A DNA stretch of 19,811 nt from Pseudomonadota bacterium. Lineage in GTDB: Bacteria > Pseudomonadota > Alphaproteobacteria > Rhizobiales > Hyphomicrobiaceae. The notes beneath the pieces are model-generated. The model was not told where the DNA came from and ran no database searches. It saw nothing but the letters and a program-made list of their open reading frames with translations. The DNA lies in NCBI GenBank assembly GCA_023387235.1, contig JAEWIJ010000250.1, positions 1 to 19,811 of the forward strand, read 5' to 3'. The position numbers were made by a program, and so were the translations under genes. Below, one piece after another: positions 6,847-14,302 of the stretch (position 1 is the stretch's first letter; every line of letters begins with the position of its first letter).

Positions 6847-7113
6847 TCAGGTCGGCTTGGGCGTCCACGGGAAATAGCGCGACCAGCCCAGATCGTCGGT
6901 GATGACCGCGACGCGCTGCCGGTCAGCGCGATCGAGCTCCATCAGCGCGATTGCGAGGGCATTGCGCACGCGCCCGAGATCCGCCGCGCCTTCGAGCTCG
7001 CCATGCATGTGCTCGATCGTCCAGCGCAGGCTCGCGACGTCGATGCGCCCGTCCGCCACGGTCCGCGGCCTGAGCTCGACGGGCTCGCTCGCTGCCGTTG
7101 GATTCTTCGCCAT
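6847..7113 (-). CDS. Small hypothetical protein, 88 residues
   Basis: The protein reads MAKNPTAASEPVELRP and ends YFPWTPKPT. It is soluble, mixed-charge and probably helical, with a central IEHMHGELEGAADLGRVRNALAIALMELDRADRQR. I do not recognise a family. Codon choice is in keeping with the neighbours (mostly G or C in third position), and a purine-rich GAGGGAAGG lies just before the ATG, which supports a real gene. It is convergent with the hydrolase (stop-to-stop gap of 37 nt) and divergent from the YdjM-like gene across 289 nt. Confidence 0.65.
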   Translation of the reverse strand: MAKNPTAASEPVELRPRTVADGRIDVASLRWTIEHMHGELEGAADLGRVRNALAIALMELDRADRQRVAVITDDLGWSRYFPWTPKPT

Positions 7114-7402
7114 CGCCTTCCCTCACGCACGACTGAGCCATTTCGGCACATTGCACCTCGGAGCACGCCGCATAAGCGGCGGTTCCACCCGTTTGGAAGC
7201 ACGCGGCGTGCCATTCCCTCCGGCTTGTAGTGCCATCGTGCAGGCGATCTGGGCAATGTTGCGGCTTGCCGCACGGCATGGCCAGGTGCGCGCTCCCCAC
7301 AGCTTTTGCAGGCGCAAGGCTTTTCACCACCAAGCGAATCTGGTCGGTCTCACGCTGAGGAACAGTGCTCAGCAACCTGCTTGCGGACAACGGAGACGGG
7401 CC

Positions 7403-8263
7403 ATGGCCAATTTCGCCACGCATATCGGCGTCGGCACCGTTGCCAGCGGAATGCTCGCGACGCTCACGCTTGCGGCCGATGTCGTCGCGCCGGAGAATCT
7501 CATCGCCGTCACGCTCGCCGGTGTGCTCGGCAGCGTGCTCCCCGACATCGACCTCAAGGATTCGCGCGCCGGACGCGCCATGTTCGCCGGCCTCGCCGCC
7601 TTTTTCTCGTTCGCGGTACTTTTCACTTTCGCCGAGAAATTCTCGATCGCCGAGCTATGGCTGCTCTCGATCTCGACGTTCCTGTTCTTCCGCTTCGTCG
7701 TGCACGCGATCTTCCATCGCATGTCCTACCACCGCGGGATCTATCACTCGATACTCGCCGGGCTGTTCTTCGCCTTCGTGACGGCCATCGTCTACTACTA
7801 CATCCTCGGCCGCCACGAAGGCGTGTGCTGGCTCGCCGGCGGCTTCATGTTCATCGGCTACATGGTCCATCTCGTCCTCGACGAGATCTACAGCGTCGAC
7901 GTGCTCGGCACGCGCGTGAAGCGCTCCTTCGGCACGGCGGTGAAATTCTACGACGGACGGCGCATCGACCATTCGATCGCCATGGCGGTCGCGACCGTCG
8001 CCGCCCTCATGCTGACGCCGCCGACCAGAACGTTCGTCGATGGCATGACCTCGACCAACATGTGGAGCGGACTGCGCCAGCGCCTGCTGCCGCACGACAA
8101 CAACTGGTTCGGCATTACCGGAGAGATCGTGAGCTATGCCGGACGCCGTGCGCCCGCGGCAGAGCCGGAGCGCGAGCCCGCCGCGCCGATCGAAACCGGC
8201 TCGATCCCGAAGCCCGCGGCCGAGACCCCACCCGCAGCCGCGCCGGCGCCCGCCAAGGAGTAG
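7403..8263 (+). CDS. YdjM-family (DUF457) membrane metal-dependent hydrolase
   Basis: A 286-residue inner-membrane protein with the histidine/aspartate pattern of the YdjM family. It starts MANFATHIGVGT (His7), then has GSVLPDIDLKDS (Asp48, Asp50), HAIFHRMSYHRGIYHS (His101, 105, 110, 115) and HLVLDE (His156, Asp160). Four to five hydrophobic segments alternate with these (about 31-47, 60-76, 86-100, 118-136, 145-160). The family is predicted to hydrolyse a membrane-associated substrate; the E. coli member is LexA-regulated. After about residue 250 there is a Pro/Ala/Glu-rich tail, probably disordered. The ATG at 7403 has GGAGA 7 nt upstream, and the frame is open much further upstream without coding character. 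Confidence 0.88.
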   Translation: MANFATHIGVGTVASGMLATLTLAADVVAPENLIAVTLAGVLGSVLPDIDLKDSRAGRAMFAGLAAFFSFAVLFTFAEKFSIAELWLLSISTFLFFRFVVHAIFHRMSYHRGIYHSILAGLFFAFVTAIVYYYILGRHEGVCWLAGGFMFIGYMVHLVLDEIYSVDVLGTRVKRSFGTAVKFYDGRRIDHSIAMAVATVAALMLTPPTRTFVDGMTSTNMWSGLRQRLLPHDNNWFGITGEIVSYAGRRAPAAEPEREPAAPIETGSIPKPAAETPPAAAPAPAKE

Positions 8264-8266
8264 GCG

Positions 8267-8287
8267 CCGCAGGCAGCCGCACTGCGG
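8267..8287. repeat. Hairpin between convergent genes
   Basis: CCGCAG-N9-CTGCGG lies immediately after the stop of the YdjM-like gene and before the stop of the TetR-family gene. It may help terminate both transcripts, but there is no T-tract on either strand. Confidence 0.3.
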
Positions 8288-8312
8288 ACGGCGTAGCCGG
8301 GAATCTATTGGG

Positions 8313-8942
8313 TCAGGAGGCGGTAGCTCGCGTCGTTGCCGCGTTCGCGCTCACGCCAGCGAGATAATTGCTCACGAGATCGGTCACCAGCAGCGCCGCC
8401 GCATCGCTCGTCACGTTCGAGAGCTTGTTGGTGGTCGAGAGCGACGTGATGCCGTGCACGCCCGCCCAGAGCACGCGCGAGGCGCGCTGGCGCTCGAGGG
8501 CGGCATCCGGCGGATAGAGGGGCGCCACCGCCGTCTCGACACGCCCCATGAGCCGCTCGAGCTTCTCCTGGTACCAGGGCGGCGTATCCGCGCCGCCCGG
8601 CATGTAATGCTCGAACAGCAGGTTCCAGAGCTTTGGTCGCTCGTGCGTGAATGCGAGATAAGTCTGGGCGAGCTGCAGCACCTGCGCCTTCTGGTCGCCG
8701 CCCTTCCCGAGCTCCGCCGCCAGGCGCTCGTCGAGCTGGTCGAGCACACGGCCCTCGACGTTCAGCACGACGTCGTCGAGATTCTCGAACATGTTGTAGA
8801 TCGTGCCCGGCGAATAGCCGATGCGGCGCGCGATCTCTCTCGCCGACAACCCCGCAAGCCCATGCGCCTCGATGATCGCCGCCGCGGCATCGAGAATGAG
8901 TTGTCTCAGTTGCTCGGGAGTGTGAATGGAACGGCGGCCCAT
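8313..8942 (-). CDS. TetR/AcrR-family transcriptional regulator with WHG-type C-terminal domain
   Basis: The 209-residue protein has an N-terminal TetR helix-turn-helix: IIEAHGLAGLSAREIARRIGYSPGTIYNMFENLDDV, about residues 23-58. The ligand-binding half contains the LWAGVHGITSL signature (around 165) of TetR C-terminal WHG domains. It presumably binds an operator as a dimer and releases it on binding a small hydrophobic ligand that is not identifiable here. The start at 8942 has AGAGGT 6 nt upstream, and the frame open further upstream is not coding-like. No efflux or degradation operon is divergent from it. Its neighbours are the 3' end of the PdxY operon and the YdjM-like gene, so the target may be itself or elsewhere. 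Confidence 0.93.
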   Translation of the reverse strand: MGRRSIHTPEQLRQLILDAAAAIIEAHGLAGLSAREIARRIGYSPGTIYNMFENLDDVVLNVEGRVLDQLDERLAAELGKGGDQKAQVLQLAQTYLAFTHERPKLWNLLFEHYMPGGADTPPWYQEKLERLMGRVETAVAPLYPPDAALERQRASRVLWAGVHGITSLSTTNKLSNVTSDAAALLVTDLVSNYLAGVSANAATTRATAS

Positions 8943-8977
8943 GGAGACCTCTGACGGATTGTCAGCGCGCTGGAAGA

Positions 8978-9002
8978 CAAGGTTTCTAGTTTGGTGACCT
9001 TG
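8978..9002. promoter_or_regulatory. Possible operator upstream of the TetR-family gene
   Basis: CAAGGT (8978-8983) and ACCTTG (8997-9002) form a 25-bp interrupted palindrome 36 nt upstream of the regulator's ATG. That placement and size suit an autoregulatory TetR operator. The assignment rests on position and symmetry only. Confidence 0.35.
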
Positions 9003-9055
9003 AACGAGAAATGTAATCCCCCGTTCAGGGAGTAGGGTAGGGAGCGGATCTCCCC

Positions 9056-9075
9056 GCCTCGAACAAGCCCGAGGC
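9056..9075. repeat. Inverted repeat downstream of the PdxY operon
   Basis: GCCTCG and CGAGGC (9056-9061, 9070-9075) flank an 8-nt loop, 130 nt past the stop of the last operon gene. There is no U-run on the minus strand, so intrinsic termination is doubtful. Confidence 0.25.
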
Positions 9076-9204
9076 CGGGAATTTCTCTCTCTCCACAGTC
9101 GGTGACTATCCACGTCCCCAGGGCCTGCACGGCACCCACGCCGCACACCGATATGCAGAACCCCGCAAGCCGCAGTTCAGTTCCCGCTCTGCGCGCGACT
9201 ATCG

Positions 9205-10032
9205 TTACTCCAAAGCGCCCATCCGAGGCGACACCCCACTGTCAAATCCCTGCAAAATGGCAATCAAATTCAGCTCATCACGTGTCGTGCTGGCACAAAT
9301 CGCCTTCTGAACGACGCTAACTGACAATTCGAGGGCCTCCGGGACGGTGCAGCCGTTAACCCTGTGACCCGCGAACAAGGCGGCGAGCAGGTCTCCGGTC
9401 CCATTCGGAACACCGTCCAGTCGCGGGACGACCCGCGCACATGTTTCGCGAGCCGAGACAGCGACCGTCGCGAGGCCGTCATCGGGCGCGGGTATGGATG
9501 TCGCCACGGTCACCGATGGAGCGAGCGCACGCCCCGCGAGTTCAGCGCTCGCGACATCGGTGACCGGTTGGCTCGAAAGCCACGTAAGCTCAAAACGATT
9601 CGGAAAGATCACATCGGCGAGCGGCACCAGCGTCGTCGCGAGTGCGCGCGCGGCATCCTCGGCGATGTAGAGGCCCTTCGAATCATCGCCGAGCACGGGA
9701 TCGCAGAAATATGCCGCGCTGGCGTTGTGCGCCCTGACGCGCTGGACGGCCTCGGCGACGATGGCCACGTGCTCCGCCGCGGGCAGATAGCCGCTCAGCA
9801 CGGCATCGATCCCGCGGAGCCAACCGTGTGCTTCGAGCGTCTCAAGCATCCGGTGCAGCAGGGCCGCATCCATGCGCTGGCCTGCGACCGCGCCGTGCCC
9901 CGGATGGTTCGACAGGAGGATCGTCGGGAGCGCGATCACTTCATGTCCGAGCGCGTGGAGCGCGGGCACGGCGGCGCTGAGACCGACGTGGCCGCGAGCT
10001 ACTTGCGACGAGATGGCGAGGATGGTGCCCAT
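9205..10032 (-). CDS. pdxY: PdxY-like pyridoxal kinase
   Basis: The 275-residue protein has the ribokinase-like PdxY layout. The N-terminal block is ILAISSQVARGHVGLSAA, followed by the substrate-lid strand ILLSNHPGHG, the DPVLGDD motif (111-117), FPNRFELTWLS, and the anion-hole/catalytic motif NGTGDLLAALFAG with the catalytic Asp at 214. PdxY phosphorylates pyridoxal with ATP in the salvage route to pyridoxal 5'-phosphate. The start at 10032 is preceded by only a weak site, but homology begins there, and the ATG at 10083 would overlap the upstream gene. The gene starts 10 nt after the FAD oxidoreductase stop, so the two are almost certainly co-transcribed. The substrate could differ from pyridoxal, given the unusual operon partners. 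Confidence 0.87.
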   Translation of the reverse strand: MGTILAISSQVARGHVGLSAAVPALHALGHEVIALPTILLSNHPGHGAVAGQRMDAALLHRMLETLEAHGWLRGIDAVLSGYLPAAEHVAIVAEAVQRVRAHNASAAYFCDPVLGDDSKGLYIAEDAARALATTLVPLADVIFPNRFELTWLSSQPVTDVASAELAGRALAPSVTVATSIPAPDDGLATVAVSARETCARVVPRLDGVPNGTGDLLAALFAGHRVNGCTVPEALELSVSVVQKAICASTTRDELNLIAILQGFDSGVSPRMGALE

Positions 10033-10042
10033 GCCACTGCCC

Positions 10043-11209
10043 TCAGAACACGTTCGCTTCCGCCAGCGGCGTCTGCACGGCAACGCGCGCCCAGCCGAAG
10101 CGCGTGAGATCGATCGTGCGATAGGTGCCGTGCGTGATCAGCTCGGCCATGGCCCGCCCGATGCCCGGCGAATGCTGGAGGCCATGTCCCGAGAAGCCGC
10201 ACGCGAGCAGAAATCCTGCGACGTCCGGATGCGGCCCGAGAATGGCATTGTGATCGAGCGTGCTCAAATCGTAGTGGCAGCACCAGGCATTCACGACCTT
10301 CAGCGTCTCGAAAGCCGGCACGCGATGCGCGAGCGTCGGCCAGACGAGGCGCTCGAAGAAGCCGTCCTCGATGTCGAAGTCCTCGGCATCAGGATCCTCG
10401 TCCTCGGGCGGTGCGACGCCGGCGATGTGATAGCGGCCTTCGGGGCGGAAATAGACGCCGCTCGGGTCGATCATCAGGCCTGCGCCCGGCAGCTTCGTCG
10501 GGCAATCGATCACGAACACGTAGCGCTTGCGCGGCCGCACGGGGAGATCGATGCCGGCCATGGCCGCGACCTTGCGCGAATGCCATCCGGCCGCGCACAG
10601 CACGAGCGGCGTCGCGATGCTCTCCCCTGATGCGAGCCGCACAGCCGTCACCGCACCGCGCGCGACATCGATGCCGACGACCTCGTCGGCGAGATACGTC
10701 ACGCCCTCGGCAATGGCGCGCTTGCGCATGAGCGCCAGGTGCGCGTGCGGGTCCACCCACCCTTCGCCCGATCGTCCCCAGCCGGCGCCTGCGAGATCAT
10801 CCACGGCAAGCCACGGGAAACGCGCCTTCAGCGCCGCGGGTCCGAGCAGCTCGACATCCGCGCCGAGGCTTTGCTGGAGTGCGATGTTGTCGGCCAGAAC
10901 GGGCGCGCCCTCAGCGCTCGCCATGATCGCATAACCGCGCTCGACGAGACCGACATCCGCTTCCGGCCCGTAAGCCTCTCTGATGCTGCTGAAGTACTGC
11001 CAGCCGAATGTCGAGAGCTCGATGTTCTCGCGCGTCGAGAACTGGCGGCGGATGGAGGCGACGGAGCGCCCCGTGGCGCACCACTGATAGCTCGGATCCT
11101 TCTCGACGACGACAATCCGGCCCTTGAAACCTTCGCGCCGGAGGAACATGGCCGTCGCGCTGCCGACAGCGGCGCCGCCGACGATCACGACGTCCGCACG
11201 CTCAGTCAC
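10043..11209 (-). CDS. FAD-dependent oxidoreductase, DAO family (FOXRED1/sarcosine-oxidase-like)
   Basis: From the GTG at 11209 this is a 388-residue flavoprotein. The first strand is VTERADVVIVGGAAVGSA; the dinucleotide motif has Ala where the middle Gly of GxGxxG is usual. An acidic ribose ligand follows in VVVEKD. The block TGRSVASIRRQFSTRENIELS resembles the FOXRED1/sarcosine-oxidase group, and the C-terminal FSGHGLQHSPGIGRAMAELI is the FAD-contacting end of the DAO fold. Family members oxidise secondary amines or amino acids such as glycine, sarcosine or D-amino acids; the substrate here is unknown. The GTG start overlaps the upstream molybdoenzyme stop by 8 nt. An ATG at 11242 would extend the overlap to 41 nt and add MTTTSGYGGRF. 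Confidence 0.9.
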   Translation of the reverse strand: MTERADVVIVGGAAVGSATAMFLRREGFKGRIVVVEKDPSYQWCATGRSVASIRRQFSTRENIELSTFGWQYFSSIREAYGPEADVGLVERGYAIMASAEGAPVLADNIALQQSLGADVELLGPAALKARFPWLAVDDLAGAGWGRSGEGWVDPHAHLALMRKRAIAEGVTYLADEVVGIDVARGAVTAVRLASGESIATPLVLCAAGWHSRKVAAMAGIDLPVRPRKRYVFVIDCPTKLPGAGLMIDPSGVYFRPEGRYHIAGVAPPEDEDPDAEDFDIEDGFFERLVWPTLAHRVPAFETLKVVNAWCCHYDLSTLDHNAILGPHPDVAGFLLACGFSGHGLQHSPGIGRAMAELITHGTYRTIDLTRFGWARVAVQTPLAEANVF

Positions 11210-13298
11210 GAAGCGCCCGCCGTATCCAGACGTGGTTGTCATGGAAGGCCGCGCCGCCGTAGGGCGCGATGCGGTCGGCCCCCGTCAGCGTGTTGAGGCC
11301 GACGCCGCCTTCGAACTGGTCGTTCGGCGGAATGGACTCGATGATCACCACGCCGCGCTGCACGCCGTCGTAGGCCTCGGCGGCCAGCCGGATCTCGCCG
11401 CGCTCGTTGCCCATGGCAATGCGATCGCCATTCTCGATGCCGAGCGCCGCGAGATCCTCCGGGTGGATCTTGGCGCGCGGCGGTCCTTCCTGCTTGCGGC
11501 TCGTCGGCATCTCGTTGAACGAGGAATTGAGATAGTTGCGTGCGGGGCTCGTCGCGAGGCGGAAGGGATGCTGAGCATCGGCCTTCTCGATGACGTCCCA
11601 GTGATCGGGCAGCCGCGGCACGAGATGCGCAATACCCCAGTCCCACCGGCGCGAGGCCGGGACCTCGGGCCAGTCGGGTTTGAACTTGAACCTGCCGTCG
11701 GGATAGGCGAAGCCGCCAATATAATGCGAGGTCTCGAAGTCCGGTTGCGCGTCGATCCAGCGCTTCTCCTCGAGATTTTCGAGCGCGCCCCATCCCGACT
11801 TCTGCAGCGTCCAGTCGACGATCTCGCGCGCCGTCATGTCGAAACCACGATGCTCGGCGCCGACGCGCTTGGCGAGCGCGCAGATGACATCGTGATTGGA
11901 CCGGCACTCGCCCGGCGGCTCGATGAGCTTCGGGCCGAAGAGAATGCTCTGCTGCCCGCCGCCCTGGTAGATGTCGTCGTGCTCGAGGAACATCGTCGCC
12001 GGCAGCACGATATCCGCGACCTGCGCCGTCGCCGTCATGAACTGCTCGTGCACACACACGAACAGGTCCTCGCGCGCGAAACCCGCCTTGACCTTATTCT
12101 GGTCCGGACAGACCTGCACCGGGTTCTGGTTCTGGATGAAGAGCGCGTGCACCTCGGGGCCGTCGCCAAGATCGCTGCGATCGCCGGTCAGGACCGCGCC
12201 AATGCGGCTCATGTCGAGCATCCGGATCGTGGGATCGAGCACGTCCGAGCCTTCGATGAGCGACTTGTCCCACTTGAAGATCGCACCGCTGTTGTGGAAG
12301 GCGCCGCCGCCCTCGTGCAGCCACGCCCCCGTCACCGTCGCGATGCAGGACGCAGCGTGTATGTTCACGGCGCCATTGCGCGAGCGCGAGAAGCCATAGC
12401 CGAGACGCAGGTAGGTCCGCGGCGTCTTGCCGATCAGATGCGCGAAGCTCTCGATCTCCTCGACACTCAAGCCCGTGATCGCACTCGCCCATTCGGGCGT
12501 CTTGTCGGCGAGATGGGCTTCGAGCTCCTCGGGGCAGTCGGCGTACTTCGCCATGTACTCGCGGTTCGCCATGCCATCGCGGAAGAGCACGTGCATGATG
12601 GCGCAGGCGAGCGCGCCGTCGGTGCCCGGCCTCAGGCAGATGCCGATGTCGGCCTGCTGCATGGTGGCGTTCCGATAGACATCGATGACGGCGATCTTCG
12701 CCCCGCGCTCGCGCCGCGCGCGAACGGCGTGGGTCATGACGTTAACCTGCGTGTGCACCGGGTTCGTGCCCCAGATGACGACGAGATCGGACTTGGCCAT
12801 CTCGCGTGGATCGGGGCCTGCGAGCCGGCCCGTGCCGGCCACGAAGCCCGTCCAGGCCGAGGTCGTGCAGATGGTCGAGAACTGGCGCGAGTAGCGCTTG
12901 GCATGGCGCAGGCGCTCGATGCCGTCGCGCATGACGAGGCCCATGGTGCCGGCAAAGAAAAAGGGCCAGACGGCCTCGCTGCCATGACGACGCTCGGCGT
13001 CGAGCAGCGCCTCCGCCGTGATGTCGAGCGCCTCGTCCCAGGAGATCTGCGCGTATTGCCCGGAACCCTTCGGCCCGACGCGCTTCAGCGGATGGAGCAG
13101 GCGCTCTTCGTGATGAACGCGCTCGGCATAACGCGCCACCTTCGCGCAGATGACGCCGGCCGTATAGTCGTTCTCCTTGGTGCCGCGAACGCGGCCGATG
13201 CGGCCATTGCCGAGCAACTCGACATCGAGCGCGCAGGTCGAGGGACAGTCGTGCGGGCAGGCGGAATGGCCGATCTTCACATCGACGCGCTGCTGCAT
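11202..13298 (-). CDS. Molybdopterin-dependent oxidoreductase with N-terminal Fe-S motif
   Basis: The 698-residue protein belongs to the DMSO reductase/formate dehydrogenase superfamily that binds Mo- or W-bis-MGD. It starts with a cysteine cluster CPHDCPSTC plus a later CAK (Cys14, 18, 22, 51), expected to hold one 4Fe-4S cluster. It continues through ISWDEALDI, SDLVVIWGTNPVHTQ and RPGTDGALACAI. The C-terminal molybdopterin-dinucleotide-binding domain begins near 570 (LATSPARNYLNSSF) and includes IHPEDLAALGIENGDRI. Cys144 in STICTTSAW may be the metal ligand, but this is uncertain. There is no Tat signal, so it should be cytoplasmic. The substrate is unknown, and no ferredoxin, NAD or membrane partner subunit is adjacent. 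The start at 13298 has GGAGAAGG close upstream; the ATG at 13313 does not. Confidence 0.92.
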   Translation of the reverse strand: MQQRVDVKIGHSACPHDCPSTCALDVELLGNGRIGRVRGTKENDYTAGVICAKVARYAERVHHEERLLHPLKRVGPKGSGQYAQISWDEALDITAEALLDAERRHGSEAVWPFFFAGTMGLVMRDGIERLRHAKRYSRQFSTICTTSAWTGFVAGTGRLAGPDPREMAKSDLVVIWGTNPVHTQVNVMTHAVRARRERGAKIAVIDVYRNATMQQADIGICLRPGTDGALACAIMHVLFRDGMANREYMAKYADCPEELEAHLADKTPEWASAITGLSVEEIESFAHLIGKTPRTYLRLGYGFSRSRNGAVNIHAASCIATVTGAWLHEGGGAFHNSGAIFKWDKSLIEGSDVLDPTIRMLDMSRIGAVLTGDRSDLGDGPEVHALFIQNQNPVQVCPDQNKVKAGFAREDLFVCVHEQFMTATAQVADIVLPATMFLEHDDIYQGGGQQSILFGPKLIEPPGECRSNHDVICALAKRVGAEHRGFDMTAREIVDWTLQKSGWGALENLEEKRWIDAQPDFETSHYIGGFAYPDGRFKFKPDWPEVPASRRWDWGIAHLVPRLPDHWDVIEKADAQHPFRLATSPARNYLNSSFNEMPTSRKQEGPPRAKIHPEDLAALGIENGDRIAMGNERGEIRLAAEAYDGVQRGVVIIESIPPNDQFEGGVGLNTLTGADRIAPYGGAAFHDNHVWIRRALRD

Positions 13299-13358
13299 CG
13301 CCTTCTCCCGCACCGCTCACGCGACCGCCACGCCAGACCGCCGCTTCATTCGGCAGTC

Positions 13359-13386
13359 ATTCTAGCGGGAAACGCCCCAACGCCAA
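13359..13386 (-). promoter_or_regulatory. Candidate sigma70-type promoter for the molybdoenzyme operon
   Basis: On the minus strand TTGGCG (13381-13386) and TAGAAT (13359-13364) are separated by 16 nt. The -10 lies about 60 nt before the molybdoenzyme ATG, in the gap after the lpxQ-like stop. The -10 is a 5/6 match and the -35 a 4/6 match. Confidence 0.4.
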
Positions 13387-13404
13387 GCGGACGTGTCGGC
13401 CGGA

Positions 13405-14109
13405 TCAGAAGCGGTAGGCGAGGCCGACAGCGAAATGCGGGGACCAGATATCGGTCTTGAGATGATCGCCGCCCTTGAGGTTGGCGTTGATGTGCGTGTA
13501 GCTGAGCTTGGTCTCGACGAAGCCCGACCAGTTGGGCCCGAAGGGCATTTCGAGGCCGATGAACCCCTGCCCGGCGAACCCGGCGAGCTGGTACTCGAAT
13601 GTCCTCGTCGGATCGCCGACCAGCGATACCTCGACGTGGGGGATGGTCACGCCGATGCCGAAGCCGGCGTACGGGCGCAAGCCGTGGAAGCTCCATGGCG
13701 TGAAGCGGTACAGGATATTGCCGGTGAGGATGTTGTTGCCGTCGGTGAACTCGAGCGTGTCGTAGAGCGCGCCCGCGGACGTGCCGTTGAGCTTGGCATA
13801 GGCCTTGGCGTGGGTGAACTCGATGCCGGCGCCCCAGCCGGGCATGCTGTCGAACCAGTAGACGCCGCGCACGCCCCAGTAGGGCGGCATCTCGAAGGGC
13901 TTGCCCTCCCAGTCGACGTTCCGCTTGTCGCTGAACGAGCCGTGATACGAGACGTCGCTCGAGAAGTTGCCGTTGGCGCCGCCGTAGACCTGGATCTGGA
14001 CCTCGGCCCGCGCCGGCCCGGCGGCCAGCGCGCCCGCTACTGCAACCCCGAGCGCCAGTGCGATCGTGCGCACACGCCCGAGTATCCCCCACGCTTTGCC
14101 GCTATGCAT
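13405..14109 (-). CDS. lpxQ: LpxQ-like lipid A oxidase / outer-membrane beta-barrel protein
   Basis: The 234-residue protein has a signal peptide (hydrophobic TIALALGVAVAGALAAG, cleavage after ARA near 35). A chain of alternating strands follows and ends in Phe (GLAYRF), as expected for a barrel inserted by the BAM complex. Blocks WEGKPFEMPPYWGVRG, GIEFTHAKAY, LEFTDGNNI, PHVEVS and TFEYQLAG match the LpxQ group. Rhizobial LpxQ is an outer-membrane, oxygen-dependent oxidase that converts the proximal glucosamine of lipid A to 2-aminogluconate. The enzyme assignment is from family resemblance; a structural barrel without activity remains possible. The start at 14109 gives the cleanest signal peptide; the upstream ATG at 14172 would add 21 polar residues. 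It follows the FixK-like gene on the same strand. Confidence 0.8.
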   Translation of the reverse strand: MHSGKAWGILGRVRTIALALGVAVAGALAAGPARAEVQIQVYGGANGNFSSDVSYHGSFSDKRNVDWEGKPFEMPPYWGVRGVYWFDSMPGWGAGIEFTHAKAYAKLNGTSAGALYDTLEFTDGNNILTGNILYRFTPWSFHGLRPYAGFGIGVTIPHVEVSLVGDPTRTFEYQLAGFAGQGFIGLEMPFGPNWSGFVETKLSYTHINANLKGGDHLKTDIWSPHFAVGLAYRF

Positions 14110-14280
14110 CGCGTCCGCGCCCCGCTGTATTCGTCGCTCCGGCTGCCGACTCGTGCAGCTCTTATGGATCAAGCAGGTAGCACATTGAGCAGTTCTAACA
14201 AGAGTTCGGCCGCCCAGCCCCTAGATCGGACACGCTTTTCGCCGCCGGTGTGACAGTTTCGCATAGCTCGAGCAGCTCCC

Positions 14281-14302
14281 AGGCGCCCCTCAGGCGGCGC
14301 CT
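14281..14302 (-). terminator. Hairpin overlapping the stop of the FixK-like gene
   Basis: AGGCGCC and GGCGCCT (14281-14287, 14296-14302) form a perfect 7-bp GC stem, with the regulator's stop codon inside the 8-nt loop. There is no U-tract after it, so it may stabilise or process the mRNA rather than terminate it. Confidence 0.35.

Noticed and set aside
7167..7373. Small hairpins (GCCGC-ATAA-GCGGC and GCTGAG-N8-CTCAGC) upstream of the YdjM-like gene
   Set aside because: Stems of 5-6 bp are expected often by chance at this base composition, and they match no riboswitch or terminator pattern I recognise.
7306..8367. 353-codon Arg-rich plus-strand frame over the YdjM-like gene
   Set aside because: It is an out-of-frame shadow; the overlapping frame has membrane segments and the conserved His/Asp pattern.
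11124..13460. A 778-codon open frame on the plus strand opposite the molybdoenzyme
   Set aside because: It is exactly antisense to a clear molybdopterin oxidoreductase, has no family motif, and is the usual product of strong GC third-position bias in high-GC genes.
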